Shown here: positions 53,814 through 64,000 of the stretch, piece by piece
Numbering within the stretch: the first letter of the stretch is position 1
Layout: every line of letters begins with the position of its first letter
NCBI GenBank assembly: GCA_945874105.1
Contig: CAMCFJ010000004.1
Coordinates: 60,448-124,447, forward strand
Direction of reading: 5' to 3'
DNA: 64,000 nucleotides
Source of the DNA: Candidatus Nitrotoga sp. CP45
GTDB taxonomy: Bacteria; Pseudomonadota; Gammaproteobacteria; Burkholderiales; Gallionellaceae
Made by a program: the position numbers and the translations under genes
Notes under the pieces: model-generated
What the model was told of the DNA's origin: nothing
Databases searched by the model: none
Seen by the model: only the letters and a program-made list of their open reading frames with translations

Positions 53814-55211
53814 TTACGTCAAGGCCAGCACTTTCATAATCGTAACCATTTCCTGATACCTGTTCTTCCAACTGACACACCAAGAAGTAGTAGTACCAAT
53901 TTTATTAGCAGAAAAAGCGCCACGAAATTCATCATCACTAGGATAAATCGATTGCATAGCCTCCAATGCAGCTGCCGCATTGCGGATATCGCCTCTGGCA
54001 ATTTTTTGTGCCACTAAATAATAAATACTCTCTTGTTTGTTCGACGGCTGGCTACCAATTACAACGTATCGAAACGAAATCGCCATACAGTTACGCAGCA
54101 CGCGTTCAAAGTCACTCGCAGATAGCATTCGATGAGCTGCCATAAGCAATGACAAAGGCTGGCGCATTTTGAGCAAGTGCAAGTCCCGAATATTCTCCTT
54201 GAGATCAACAGGCCATTGTGATGATTCCACTTGGGTAAGTGCCTGATAGGCATTCACATCTTCTTCCATACCCTGTAGCAGCTCGAACACTTTCTCACTG
54301 CTTGTAACACTGGAGCGTATGGTTCTAAAAAGTTCGGGCTGCGTGATCAAGGAATGGCGACTAATCCAGTACATCAGCAAAAAATCGGGGAAGTTTTCGC
54401 CACCCAAGCGAACTATCATTGCTTCCCAGCGATCATCCAATGCTTTCATTTCATGCAGATGATCCTTATCCGCATATAGCACAGAAAAAAGATGATTTTT
54501 CAGCAAATCCGTTGAGGATAAACGTATGCCGCGCGCATTGAGTGTTTCAAATACTTTAAAGACATTGAACTCATCAGTAACACTGATAACAGTAAACAAT
54601 AGCCTGTCACTGATAGCTTCAACAAGGCTTGCCAACATTACACCCTCATCCCCGCCAGCAGTTTTTGTATATTCACTCGTTTTCATCGCAAACCATTCGA
54701 ATGCTTTGCACAGCCTGAGCTCAGATTCATTACAACCCGCCTGAGGTAAATGATTCAGCGGGATCAGGTGATTTTGAAAGTACACATCGTTATTACGATT
54801 GAGCGTGAGCTTGGGTCGCGGCACTAGCGTTACCGGATCAAGATAAGCAATGTAGGTTTGACGAATTTGATCCAGTCGTTGCTGATTATTTTCCGGATTA
54901 TTTTTCTCTGCGATCAATCGCGTCAAATTCTTGAGCACCGCCAAAATAATCAGCATGAGGGTGGTCAAGCGCTGCTGTCCTTCAATCACGTCGAATGTCT
55001 TGTTATCATTCGATTGCAGCACAAGGTAGCCCATATAGTGCGCTGCCTCGCCATCGGCCTGAATAACCCCCTTAATATCTGCCCACAAATCTTCCCATTC
55101 ATTTTCCGTCCAGCTATAGTCCGGCTGAAAATGGGGTATACGGTAACTCAAGCCATTACTGATCAACTTGCGATACGTATTGTTTTCCGTTTTAAAATTG
55201 GTTGCAGACAT
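53814..55211 (-). CDS. DUF262-domain protein (GmrS/SspE-type N-terminal module), apparently lacking an intact DUF1524/HNH domain
   Basis: YRIPHFQPDYSWTENEWEDLWADIKG, YMGYLVLQSNDNKTFDVIEGQQRLTTLMLIILAVL, VFKVFETLNARGIRLSSTDLLKNHLF. Confidence 0.88.
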   Translation of the reverse strand: MSATNFKTENNTYRKLISNGLSYRIPHFQPDYSWTENEWEDLWADIKGVIQADGEAAHYMGYLVLQSNDNKTFDVIEGQQRLTTLMLIILAVLKNLTRLIAEKNNPENNQQRLDQIRQTYIAYLDPVTLVPRPKLTLNRNNDVYFQNHLIPLNHLPQAGCNESELRLCKAFEWFAMKTSEYTKTAGGDEGVMLASLVEAISDRLLFTVISVTDEFNVFKVFETLNARGIRLSSTDLLKNHLFSVLYADKDHLHEMKALDDRWEAMIVRLGGENFPDFLLMYWISRHSLITQPELFRTIRSSVTSSEKVFELLQGMEEDVNAYQALTQVESSQWPVDLKENIRDLHLLKMRQPLSLLMAAHRMLSASDFERVLRNCMAISFRYVVIGSQPSNKQESIYYLVAQKIARGDIRNAAAALEAMQSIYPSDDEFRGAFSANKIGTTTSWCVSWKNRYQEMVTIMKVLALT

Positions 55212-55226
55212 GCTTCTATCTCCTGA

Positions 55227-56990
55227 TTAATACACCCGCGCTTTAAGCGGAAATGATTCCACTGTCAGCGGCTTCAATCGAACCGGCTTGTAATCCAGCT
55301 TTTGCCCATCGCTAAAATACAGTGAATGCTTCAACCAATGGTCGTCGTCACGTGCTGGAAAGTCATCGCGTGCGTGACCGCCACGGCTTTCTTGCCTCGC
55401 AGCAGCGGAAACCATTGTGGCTTGCGCTACCTCGATTAGGTTGTCGAGTTCCAATGCCTCCACGCATGCTGTATTAAACACCTTACTCTGATCATTGATC
55501 ATGGTATTTTTAACGCGCTCGGCCACTGTGCGAATCTTTTCCACGCCTTGAATCAACAGGTCAGGGAATCGGAATACACCGCAATGATTTTGCATCACGC
55601 GTCGCATTTCTGTCCCCACTTCGGCCACACTCTCACCATTTTTTTGCGATCTTAGCCTTGCAAGACGCGCCAGCGGACGCTCAGCGGCATCGTGCGGCAA
55701 TGGTTTTGGATGCGGGTTACGCTGCAAGTCCTCGATAATCTGCCGCGCCACCTCACGCCCAAACACCAGCAAATCAAGCAATGAATTGCAGCCGAGCCGG
55801 TTAGCACCATGCACCGACACGCAAGCGCATTCACCCACCGCATAAAACCCCTGCACCACTTCTTCCGGCCCTGTTTTGTAAGGGGCGACCACTTGGCCAT
55901 GATAATTAGTAGGAATTCCACCCATCATGTAATGCGCAGTAGGTACCACTGGAATTGGATCCAGGGCCGGATCAACATGCGCAAACTTTAGCGAAATCTC
56001 GCGAATACCGGGCAGGCGCTGGCGGATAACAGCATCACCGATGTGGTCAACCTTCAATAAAACATGATCGCCATGTTTACCGCAACCGCGTCCTTGCTTG
56101 ATCTCGGTGGCGATGGCGCGCGACACCACGTCGCGGCTGGCGAGGTCTTGGGCGTTTGGCGCATAGCGCGGCATAAAGCGCTCACCGTCCTTGTTAATAA
56201 GATAGCCGCCTTCGCCGCGTACACCTTCGGAAATCAGCACACCCGCGCCATACACGCCAGTGGGATGGAACTGAAAAAATTCCATGTCTTCCAGCGGAAT
56301 ACCGGCACGAGCTGCCATGCCGAGGCCGTCGCCGGTATTAATGTAAGCATTGGTGCTAGCCTGAAAAATGCGCGCCGCACCCCCGGTAGCAAACAGCGTG
56401 GCGCGTGCCTGCAAAATCATTACCTCGCTGGTTTCAATTTCCATCGCCACCACGCCAAGCACATCGCCGTCTTCATCGCGAATCAAATCCAGAGCCATCC
56501 ACTCCACGAAAAAAATGGTATTGGTCTGCATGTTTTTTTGATACAAGGTATGCAACAAGGCATGGCCAGTGCGATCAGCAGCGGCACAGGCGCGCTGCAC
56601 CGGGGTCTTGCCATAGTCTTGCATGTGGCCGCCAAATGAGCGCTGATAAATTTTTCCATTTTCCAAACGATCGAATGGCATGCCGAAGTGTTCTAGTTCG
56701 TATACCACTTCCGGCGCGGCGCGACACATGAATTCAATGGCATCTTGATCGCCCAGATAATCCGAACCTTTCACCGTGTCGTACATGTGCCAATGCCAAT
56801 TGTCCTCGCTGATGTTTCCCAATGACGCCGCAATACCACCTTGTGCCGCTACCGTGTGCGAACGTGTGGGAAATACCTTGGATAAAACCGCCACCTTAAG
56901 GCCCGCCTCAGACAATGCCAAAGCCGCGCGCATCCCCGCGCCTCCCGCCCCCACGATTACAACGTCAAATGTGCGTTTTGCCACTGCCAT
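55227..56990 (-). CDS. sdhA: Succinate dehydrogenase flavoprotein subunit
   Basis: [56 protein letters not shown]; probable start ATG 56990. Confidence 0.97.
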   Translation of the reverse strand: MAVAKRTFDVVIVGAGGAGMRAALALSEAGLKVAVLSKVFPTRSHTVAAQGGIAASLGNISEDNWHWHMYDTVKGSDYLGDQDAIEFMCRAAPEVVYELEHFGMPFDRLENGKIYQRSFGGHMQDYGKTPVQRACAAADRTGHALLHTLYQKNMQTNTIFFVEWMALDLIRDEDGDVLGVVAMEIETSEVMILQARATLFATGGAARIFQASTNAYINTGDGLGMAARAGIPLEDMEFFQFHPTGVYGAGVLISEGVRGEGGYLINKDGERFMPRYAPNAQDLASRDVVSRAIATEIKQGRGCGKHGDHVLLKVDHIGDAVIRQRLPGIREISLKFAHVDPALDPIPVVPTAHYMMGGIPTNYHGQVVAPYKTGPEEVVQGFYAVGECACVSVHGANRLGCNSLLDLLVFGREVARQIIEDLQRNPHPKPLPHDAAERPLARLARLRSQKNGESVAEVGTEMRRVMQNHCGVFRFPDLLIQGVEKIRTVAERVKNTMINDQSKVFNTACVEALELDNLIEVAQATMVSAAARQESRGGHARDDFPARDDDHWLKHSLYFSDGQKLDYKPVRLKPLTVESFPLKARVY

Positions 56991-57367
56991 CACATTCCCC
57001 ACAAAATTTGTACTGCCCAAATCGAATACAGCAGCAGCGCCATTATCACCAATACATATATAACAAGGCGTTTTCTTGCCGACTTTACATAATCCATGAC
57101 AATGTCACGCACACCAATCCATGCGTGGTAGAAAACAGCAAACAGAAACAGCAAAGAGCACGAGCGCATCACCAAATTCGAAAACAATCCCGTCCAGGTG
57201 TTGTAATCAAGTCCGATCCAGGCATTGCTTTCAAAACTGGAATGCAGCACCACATAGCCCGCAATAAACAGCGTATAAGCCACCATCAGAACAGCGGTAA
57301 CACGCTGCACCAACCAATCCCGCAATCCATAATGCGCGCCGGTTACGATGCGATCTACCATAGCCAT
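56990..57367 (-). CDS. sdhD: Succinate dehydrogenase membrane anchor
   Basis: [40 protein letters not shown]...[16 protein letters not shown]. Confidence 0.92.
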   Translation of the reverse strand: MAMVDRIVTGAHYGLRDWLVQRVTAVLMVAYTLFIAGYVVLHSSFESNAWIGLDYNTWTGLFSNLVMRSCSLLFLFAVFYHAWIGVRDIVMDYVKSARKRLVIYVLVIMALLLYSIWAVQILWGM

Positions 57368-57768
57368 GTTCCTATAAACAAGGTTAAACCCATACTCACA
57401 AACAACACCCACTTGCTGCTGGCACGTGCCTGCGCCAGCCCTACACCGATATGCATGTCTATCGCGAGATAACGTATTCCGGCGCAAAGGTGGTGTAAAA
57501 ATGCCCACAACAAGCTGATTAAAATTAATTTACTTGAGGGATATCGCAGCACCGCAACCAATTGAGTATAAGTCTCGATAGAAAACAAACTGTTCTGCAA
57601 CATCCTCAGGAACAGCGGCAAGGCAAAAAATAGCAACAATCCGCTAACACGATGCAGAATAGATACAAAGCCTGGCAAGGGCAATTTGATCAAGCGCAAA
57701 TCAAGATATTTAGGACGGATTTTATTCATTGGCGCATATGAAGCGGAGTAATAAACCAACGTTTGCAA
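57355..57768 (-). CDS. sdhC: Succinate dehydrogenase cytochrome b556 subunit
   Basis: KIRPKYLDLRLIKLPLPGFVSILHRVSGLLLFFALPLFL...HHLCAGIRYLAIDMHIG; true start may be ATG 57729. Confidence 0.93.
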   Translation of the reverse strand: MQTLVYYSASYAPMNKIRPKYLDLRLIKLPLPGFVSILHRVSGLLLFFALPLFLRMLQNSLFSIETYTQLVAVLRYPSSKLILISLLWAFLHHLCAGIRYLAIDMHIGVGLAQARASSKWVLFVSMGLTLFIGTWLW

Positions 57769-57845
57769 TTTTACACCGGATAAGCGGTTAATTATAAATC
57801 AGAAGTGAGATCGGTGGACTTAATCAACGTAGCCTTGACTCCAAT

Positions 57846-60254
57846 TCAAAGCTTCACCCGGCTCAGCCTCAGCGCGTTGCTGATCACCGACACCGAACTG
57901 AAGCTCATTGCAGCTGCGGCGATCATCGGCGAGAGTAGCAAGCCGAAGAACGGGTACAGCAGCCCAGCCGCGACCGGCACGCCCAGCATGTTGTAGACAA
58001 AGGCGAAGAACAGGTTTTGCCGTATATTGCGCAATGTGGCCTGACTCAAGTGACGCGCGCGGACGATGCCGTTCAGATCACCTTTGATCAACGTCACGCC
58101 TGCGCTTTGCATCGCCACATCGGTTCCCGTTCCCATCGCAATGCCCACCTGTGCTTGTGCCAGTGCCGGCGCATCGTTGATGCCGTCCCCTGCCATCGCC
58201 ACGATGCGTCCTTCGGCTTGCAGTTGTTTCACGATTTCGGCTTTTTGTTCCGGCAACACTTCGGCCACCACACGTTTGATCCCCAGCTTGCGCGCGACTA
58301 CATCTGCGGTAGCACGGCTATCGCCGGTGAGCATAACCAGCTCCAGTCCGGCAGCCTGCAAGGCCCGCACTGCTTCCAGTGTGGATTCCTTGATCGGATC
58401 GGCCACGCCGATCAAACCTGCCGGCTTGCCATCCACGGCCACGAACATCACAGTCTGCCCCTCCGCGCGCAGCGCATCGGCTCGTTCGAGCAGCGCAGCC
58501 ATCTCTATGCCCGACTCGGCAAATAATTTTTGATTGCCGATCGCGACTTTGCGACCAGCCGCCAGGCCAGTGATACCTTTGCCACTGATGGATTGAAAAT
58601 CTTTGACCTCGACCAATGTCAGGCTGCGTTGCTCTGCTCCCTTGATGATAGCTGCTGCCAGTGGATGTTCGCTGGCACGCTCCAGACTGGCACCCAGTTG
58701 CAGAATATCGTTGTCCAGAAATCCTTGCAGCGCCACTATCGAGGTCAGTTGCGGTTTGCCTTCGGTCAACGTGCCGGTCTTGTCGATCACCAGCGTGTTC
58801 ACTTTTTCCATGATCTCCAGCGCTTCGGCATTTTTGATCAACACGCCTGCGGTTGCGCCGCGCCCGGTTCCCACCATGATCGAGATCGGCGTCGCCAGAC
58901 CCAGCGCACAAGGACAGGCGATGATCAGTACCGATACCGCTGACACGATGGCATGAGCGAATCTCGGTTCGGGTCCCCAGAACATCCATATGCCAAATGC
59001 CAGTAACGCGACGAGCATCACGACCGGCACGAAATAACCTGATACCGTATCGGCCAGCCGCTGTATCGGTGCGCGGCTGCGTTGCGCTTCGCTGACCATG
59101 TGGATGATTTGTGCGAGCAAAGTGTCAGCACCAACCTTTTCCGCGCGCATCAACAGCCCGCCGGTGCCATTCAACGTGGAGCCGATCAAGCGCTCTCCTT
59201 GCTGCTTTTCTACCGGTATCGGTTCGCCGGTTACCATGGATTCATCTATCGAACTGCTGCCCTCCACGACCTGCCCATCAACCGGGATTTTTTCACCGGG
59301 ACGCACGCGCAATACATCCCCGACCTGTACCTGTTCCAGCGGAATGTCTTCTTCCTTGCCATCGCTACGCACGATGCGCGCAGTCTTGGGCGTCAGACCC
59401 AGCAACAATTTAATCGCGCTGTTGGTGCGGCTGCGCGCTTTCAGTTCCAGTACTTGCCCCAATAGCACCAGCGCGGTGATTGACGCAGCAGCTTCAAAAT
59501 AAATCGGCAGCGTGCCGTCTTCGCGGCGCAGCATCGCCGGAAAAATATCCGGCAAGAAAGTGCCGATTACGCTGTACAACCAGGCCACACCGACACCCAG
59601 CGAAATCAGGGTGAACATGTTCAAATGCCGATTGACCAAAGACGCCCAGCCGCGCTGAAAGAACGGCCAGCCACCCCATAGTACGACCGGGGTCGCCAAC
59701 AAAAATTCGACCAATTGTAAATGCGCAAACGAGATCATTTGCGGCGCAAAACCCATCCACATATCAGCAGCCATCGCCATCACGAAAACCGGCACGGCCA
59801 ATACCGTGCTGATCCAGAAGCGGCGCGTCATATCATCCAGCTCCGGGTTCTCTTCCGTGGCAGCCACAGTACTGGGCTCCAACGCCATACCGCAGATTGG
59901 GCAATCGCCGGGCTCGCTGCGCACAATCTGCGGATGCATTGGGCAAACGTATTCGGTGACATCGGGTTTATCTGACAAGTTATCCACCGGCTCCAGCGCC
60001 ATGCCACACTTCGGACACGAACCGGGTGTGGCCTGATGCACCTCAGGATGCATCGGACAGGTATAACCTTTAGCGGAAAGTGTTGTAATTGTGGGAGTCG
60101 ACGCGACCGGGTTAAGGTATTTATCAGGATCTGCCGAAAACTTTTCCACGCAGTGTTGTGAGCAAAAATAATGGCGCTTGCCCGCATATTCCAAACTGCG
60201 CCCGGACTCGCTGTCAACTTTCATACCACATACAGGATCTGTAGTTGTACTCAT
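57846..60254 (-). CDS. copA: Copper-type P1B ATPase with N-terminal YHS and two heavy-metal-binding (HMBD) motifs
   Basis: DPVCGMKV...[11 protein letters not shown] (YHS), [26 protein letters not shown] and [60 protein letters not shown]. Confidence 0.94.
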   Translation of the reverse strand: MSTTTDPVCGMKVDSESGRSLEYAGKRHYFCSQHCVEKFSADPDKYLNPVASTPTITTLSAKGYTCPMHPEVHQATPGSCPKCGMALEPVDNLSDKPDVTEYVCPMHPQIVRSEPGDCPICGMALEPSTVAATEENPELDDMTRRFWISTVLAVPVFVMAMAADMWMGFAPQMISFAHLQLVEFLLATPVVLWGGWPFFQRGWASLVNRHLNMFTLISLGVGVAWLYSVIGTFLPDIFPAMLRREDGTLPIYFEAAASITALVLLGQVLELKARSRTNSAIKLLLGLTPKTARIVRSDGKEEDIPLEQVQVGDVLRVRPGEKIPVDGQVVEGSSSIDESMVTGEPIPVEKQQGERLIGSTLNGTGGLLMRAEKVGADTLLAQIIHMVSEAQRSRAPIQRLADTVSGYFVPVVMLVALLAFGIWMFWGPEPRFAHAIVSAVSVLIIACPCALGLATPISIMVGTGRGATAGVLIKNAEALEIMEKVNTLVIDKTGTLTEGKPQLTSIVALQGFLDNDILQLGASLERASEHPLAAAIIKGAEQRSLTLVEVKDFQSISGKGITGLAAGRKVAIGNQKLFAESGIEMAALLERADALRAEGQTVMFVAVDGKPAGLIGVADPIKESTLEAVRALQAAGLELVMLTGDSRATADVVARKLGIKRVVAEVLPEQKAEIVKQLQAEGRIVAMAGDGINDAPALAQAQVGIAMGTGTDVAMQSAGVTLIKGDLNGIVRARHLSQATLRNIRQNLFFAFVYNMLGVPVAAGLLYPFFGLLLSPMIAAAAMSFSSVSVISNALRLSRVKL

Positions 60255-60327
60255 GGTCTGTTCCTCTTAATTAGATTCATAGGACGATCTCTGCACAGCA
60301 ACCCTGTCTAAAATGATCTACGATTAA

Positions 60328-61035
<708 letters not shown>

Positions 61036-61113
61036 AATTGGGCATATAAATACCTCAAGTTTTTATTCCCGCTTTCCCGGAAATAAAAACATAAATAATT
61101 TTCAGGAATATCC

Positions 61114-61836
61114 ATGAACAATGCGCGTGAAGCTCGCCAACTGTTACGCGCTCATCGCTACGGCGCGTTATGCACGCTGTCTATAAAATTTGATGGCCAT
61201 CCGTTCGGCTCTATCACCCCCTATCTGGTTGACCATGATGGCAGCCTGCTCATTCTGATTAGCACATTAGCGGAACACACCAAAAACATTCAGCATGACC
61301 CCCGGTTGAGCCTGATAACACATAACCAAGAGAGCCCGCACATTCAATCGCAAGGGCGCATCACAGTGGTGGGCACAGCGCAAATCATTACGGATAAAGA
61401 TAATGCTGGCACACGCTATTTGCGCTATTTTCCTGAAGCGCAAAGCTACTTTGACATGCATGATTTTTCGTTTTACCACATCATGCCGCAGTCATTACGC
61501 TATATCGGCGGCTTCGGCAAAATCCATTGGATCAAGGCGGATAGCTATTTAGTGCCGCCCTATCCGCTGATCCAACATGAAAGTGACGTAATTTCGCACA
61601 TGAACATGGATCATCGCGACACAATGTGTCGCTACTGCCAACACTTTCACAAAATCGAAGTACTGCATGTAGAAATGTTAGGCATCGACTGCGACGGTTT
61701 CGATGTACGCGCCGATGAAAAAATATTGCGTTTTGATTTCCCCGAAATGGTGCTCGATGCGCAACAGGCTCGCCATGCTTTAGTTGCAATGTCACGAGAA
61801 TCTGGATACATGTCTATGGCAAAGACTCTCAAATAA
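61114..61836 (+). CDS. HugZ-like pyridoxamine-phosphate-oxidase-fold protein with DUF2470-like C-terminus
   Basis: ARQLLRAHRYGALCTLSIKFDGHPFGSITPYLVDHDGSLLILIS; GGFGKIHWIKADSY; C-terminal SHMNMDHRDTMCRYC. Confidence 0.85.
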   Translation: MNNAREARQLLRAHRYGALCTLSIKFDGHPFGSITPYLVDHDGSLLILISTLAEHTKNIQHDPRLSLITHNQESPHIQSQGRITVVGTAQIITDKDNAGTRYLRYFPEAQSYFDMHDFSFYHIMPQSLRYIGGFGKIHWIKADSYLVPPYPLIQHESDVISHMNMDHRDTMCRYCQHFHKIEVLHVEMLGIDCDGFDVRADEKILRFDFPEMVLDAQQARHALVAMSRESGYMSMAKTLK

Positions 61837-61893
61837 TTGAAGGTGAGTTTGCCAAAATTAAAACACATCACGTATTAATGAAGCCTATCACCT

Positions 61894-62505
61894 ATGAAAC
61901 CCTACTCAGAATCATGTGCACAAAACCAGGCTCCTATACTTGAAGCTTTACAAGAAATACTCATCATTCAACGGCATGTATTGGAAATAGCCAGCGGAAC
62001 CGGCCAGCATGCCGTCTATTTCGGCCGCGCACTACCTCACTTGACCTGGCAGACCAGCGAATTAGCGCAAAACCATGCGGGCATCCTGGCCTGGCTGAAC
62101 GAAGCTAAACTGCCCAATGTACTTCCACCTGTGGTCATCGACGTGAACGATGGTCTATGGCCTGTCGAAATAGTAGATACAGTGTTTAATGCCAACACGG
62201 TGCACATCATTTCGTGGCCGGAAGTAAAACGAATGTTTGCGGGGATAGCACGGGCTTTGTGCGCAGGCGGCATTCTGTGCCTGTATGGCCCCTTTAACTA
62301 TGGGGGAAAGTTTACCTCAGAAAGCAATGCGCGTTTCGATGTGTGGCTCAAATCACGCGACAGAAACAGCGGTGTGCGAGACTTTGAAGATATCAATCGG
62401 CTCGCTGAAACACATGGCCTGTTTTTACTAAGGGACGTGAGCATGCCAAGCAACAACCGAACCCTGGTGTGGCAACGCGCACCAAATACCCTCGAAGCAA
62501 CATGA
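61894..62505 (+). CDS. DUF938-family SAM-dependent methyltransferase
   Basis: SCAQNQAPILEALQEIL...VLEIASGTGQHAVYFGRALPHLTWQTSE; ICLYGPFNYGGKFTSESNARFDVWLKSRD. Confidence 0.9.
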   Translation: MKPYSESCAQNQAPILEALQEILIIQRHVLEIASGTGQHAVYFGRALPHLTWQTSELAQNHAGILAWLNEAKLPNVLPPVVIDVNDGLWPVEIVDTVFNANTVHIISWPEVKRMFAGIARALCAGGILCLYGPFNYGGKFTSESNARFDVWLKSRDRNSGVRDFEDINRLAETHGLFLLRDVSMPSNNRTLVWQRAPNTLEAT

Positions 62506-63617
62506 GCATAAAAATAATCGAATCCATAGCGGATATTTCCGAGACGCAATGGAACGCTCTCGCGGGAAACAATCCGTTTCTTTCCCATGCCTTCTTACGG
62601 GCACTACAGGAAAGTGGCTGCACCACCCCGCGCACCGGCTGGGAGGTGCAATTTCTCACGATCTGGCAAGACAACCGTCTTGCTGGCGCCATGCCGATTT
62701 ATCGCAAGCACCACTCCTATGGCGAATTCGTTTTTGATTGGGCTTGGGCCGAGGCTTATCAGCAACATGGGCTGAACTATTACCCAAAATTATTGTGTGC
62801 CATACCTTTTACGCCCATTACCGGGACAAGACTTCTGGCGGCAACCCCCGAAGTGCGAAAACAGCTCATTCGTTCCGCTCTGCAAATGGCACAGGAGTCA
62901 GGCGTATCCTCCCTGCATTGTCTATTCCCCGACGAAAACCAGGCGCTGGAAATGCAACAGGAAGGAATGATGCTACGTGGCGGTGTGCAGTTTCACTGGC
63001 AAAATCCTGGATATGCCGATTTCGATGCTTATCTTTCCAGCCTGCGTCAAGACAAACGCAAAAAAATCAAACATGAGCGGCGCAAGGTGAACGAAGCCGG
63101 CATTAGCTTCGAGCGTATCCGAGGAGAAGATATCTCTGAAGCACAGTGGGATTTTTTCTTCCAGTGCTATACCCATACGCATAATCAGTACAACTCTCCG
63201 CCATCATTAAATCTGAATTTTTTCAGACGCATCGGCGCAACCATGCCTGAAAATATTCTGCTGATCATCGCATCGCGAAATGGGAAGCAGATTGCCAGCG
63301 CACTCAATTTATTCAACCGTGATGTTCTTTACGGACGTTCATGGGGTGCGCTGGAATATCATCCTGGCCTGCACTTCGAAGCCTGCTACTACCAGGCCAT
63401 TGAATTTTGCATCGAACATAAAATCGCCACCTTTGAAGGTGGCGCCCAAGGAGAACATAAACTTGCCAGAGGGTTTATGCCGGTCACAACTTGGTCGGCG
63501 CATTGGCTGGCGAATCCGCAATTTTCACGAGCAGTGGAAGATTTCTTGAAGCGAGAGGCAGGGAACATCACCCAGTATATGGATGAACTCAACGACAGTA
63601 ACCCTTTCAAATGGTAG
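62502..63617 (+). CDS. GNAT-like/DUF482 (FemAB-like) family protein
   Basis: NPFLSHAFLRALQESGC..., MPIYRKHHSYGEFVFDWAWAEAYQQHGLNYYPKLLCAIPFTPITG, FEGGAQGEHKLARGFMPVTTWSAHW; start overlaps previous stop (ATGA). Confidence 0.9.
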   Translation: MSIKIIESIADISETQWNALAGNNPFLSHAFLRALQESGCTTPRTGWEVQFLTIWQDNRLAGAMPIYRKHHSYGEFVFDWAWAEAYQQHGLNYYPKLLCAIPFTPITGTRLLAATPEVRKQLIRSALQMAQESGVSSLHCLFPDENQALEMQQEGMMLRGGVQFHWQNPGYADFDAYLSSLRQDKRKKIKHERRKVNEAGISFERIRGEDISEAQWDFFFQCYTHTHNQYNSPPSLNLNFFRRIGATMPENILLIIASRNGKQIASALNLFNRDVLYGRSWGALEYHPGLHFEACYYQAIEFCIEHKIATFEGGAQGEHKLARGFMPVTTWSAHWLANPQFSRAVEDFLKREAGNITQYMDELNDSNPFKW

Positions 63618-63840
63618 CCCATTGGCAACAAAATATATCTGACTGCGTTTTTAGCTCTTAGAACTTTGCTCTTAAGCTTGATTCGATATTATCTTGATGG
63701 AGGGGCCACCATAATCGCCTTACCAAACAATTTTTCACTGTTAAATTAAAATATTAGGATAAGTTAGATCAATACAATCTACAATTGTCAACATCTTCAT
63801 CTTGACTAAACAACCACCAGCTAAAGCCGGAGGGTTTGAA

Positions 63841-63882
63841 TTACGGACTGGAAGTCCGGATACGCGTCGACTAAACGACGCG
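63841..63882. repeat. Two subterminal stem-loops beside the IS200/IS605-type tnpA
   Basis: CGGACT-GGA-AGTCCG (63844-63858) and CGCGTCG-ACTAAA-CGACGCG (63863-63882). Confidence 0.8.
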
Positions 63883-63884
63883 GC

Positions 63885-64000
63885 TTAATCGGGTTCCATT
63901 TTGAAATCATTGTTCGGATTAGGCTCAAAGTGATGCTCCAAATATTGCTCTACCATTGCTTCCGTCATCTGGCCTACCGTGGCGCAGAAGTATCCTCTCG
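63885..64000 (-). mobile_element. tnpA: IS200/IS605-family Y1 transposase (TnpA) C-terminus, open at window edge
   Basis: Reverse strand RGYFCATVGQMTEAMVEQYLEHHFEPNPNNDFKMEPD*, matching the TnpA C-terminal RGYFxxTxG motif, with adjacent hairpins. Confidence 0.85.

Noticed and set aside
58318-58989. 223-aa minus-strand ORF (and several plus ORFs) inside copA
   Set aside because: Alternative frame of a high-GC, well-supported P-type ATPase; low-complexity translation (RRCRSA..), no motif.

Overview
The window looks like a betaproteobacterial chromosome segment, with gene content and order reminiscent of Gallionellaceae/Nitrosomonadales (taxonomy is inference). Most of it is core genome: mtgA-aroE, a TonB-dependent receptor, thiO, ubiK-comM, ispB, a flagellar filament cluster (fliC-flaG-fliD-fliS-fliT-fliK-flhB'-ycgR), smr-trxB, mltB, a GlrK/QseG/GlrR-like sigma-54 signalling operon, flgM-flgN, a PII gene, ppiD, tRNA-Asp and tRNA-Val, lon-clpX-clpP-tig, tRNA-Leu, a TCA block (sdhC-sdhD-sdhA-[DUF262]-sdhB-sdhE-gltA-sucA-sucB), a copA-type ATPase, wrbA, and the 3' end of an IS200/IS605-type tnpA at the right edge. 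The strongest unusual signals are: (1) two near-identical flagellin genes in inverted orientation around the filament-assembly operon, each with a recognisable sigma-28 promoter, the second frameshifted and missing the downstream hairpin; (2) a DUF262 (GmrSD/SspE-type) gene inside the sdh operon between sdhA and sdhB, apparently frameshifted and truncated before its HNH domain; (3) a DsrC/TusE-family protein that keeps the upstream cysteine but has lost the C-terminal one; (4) a 60-bp near-perfect palindrome at the truncation point of a nonsense-mutated asparagine-synthase-like gene; (5) a stand-alone Clp_N protein without AAA+ modules; (6) several decayed pseudogenes absent from the ORF track (EAL, VF530/DUF2132, choice-of-anchor-U/IPTL-CTERM, second flhB' tail). 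I did not find a convincing complete new multi-gene system. All family assignments are by eye, without database searches.
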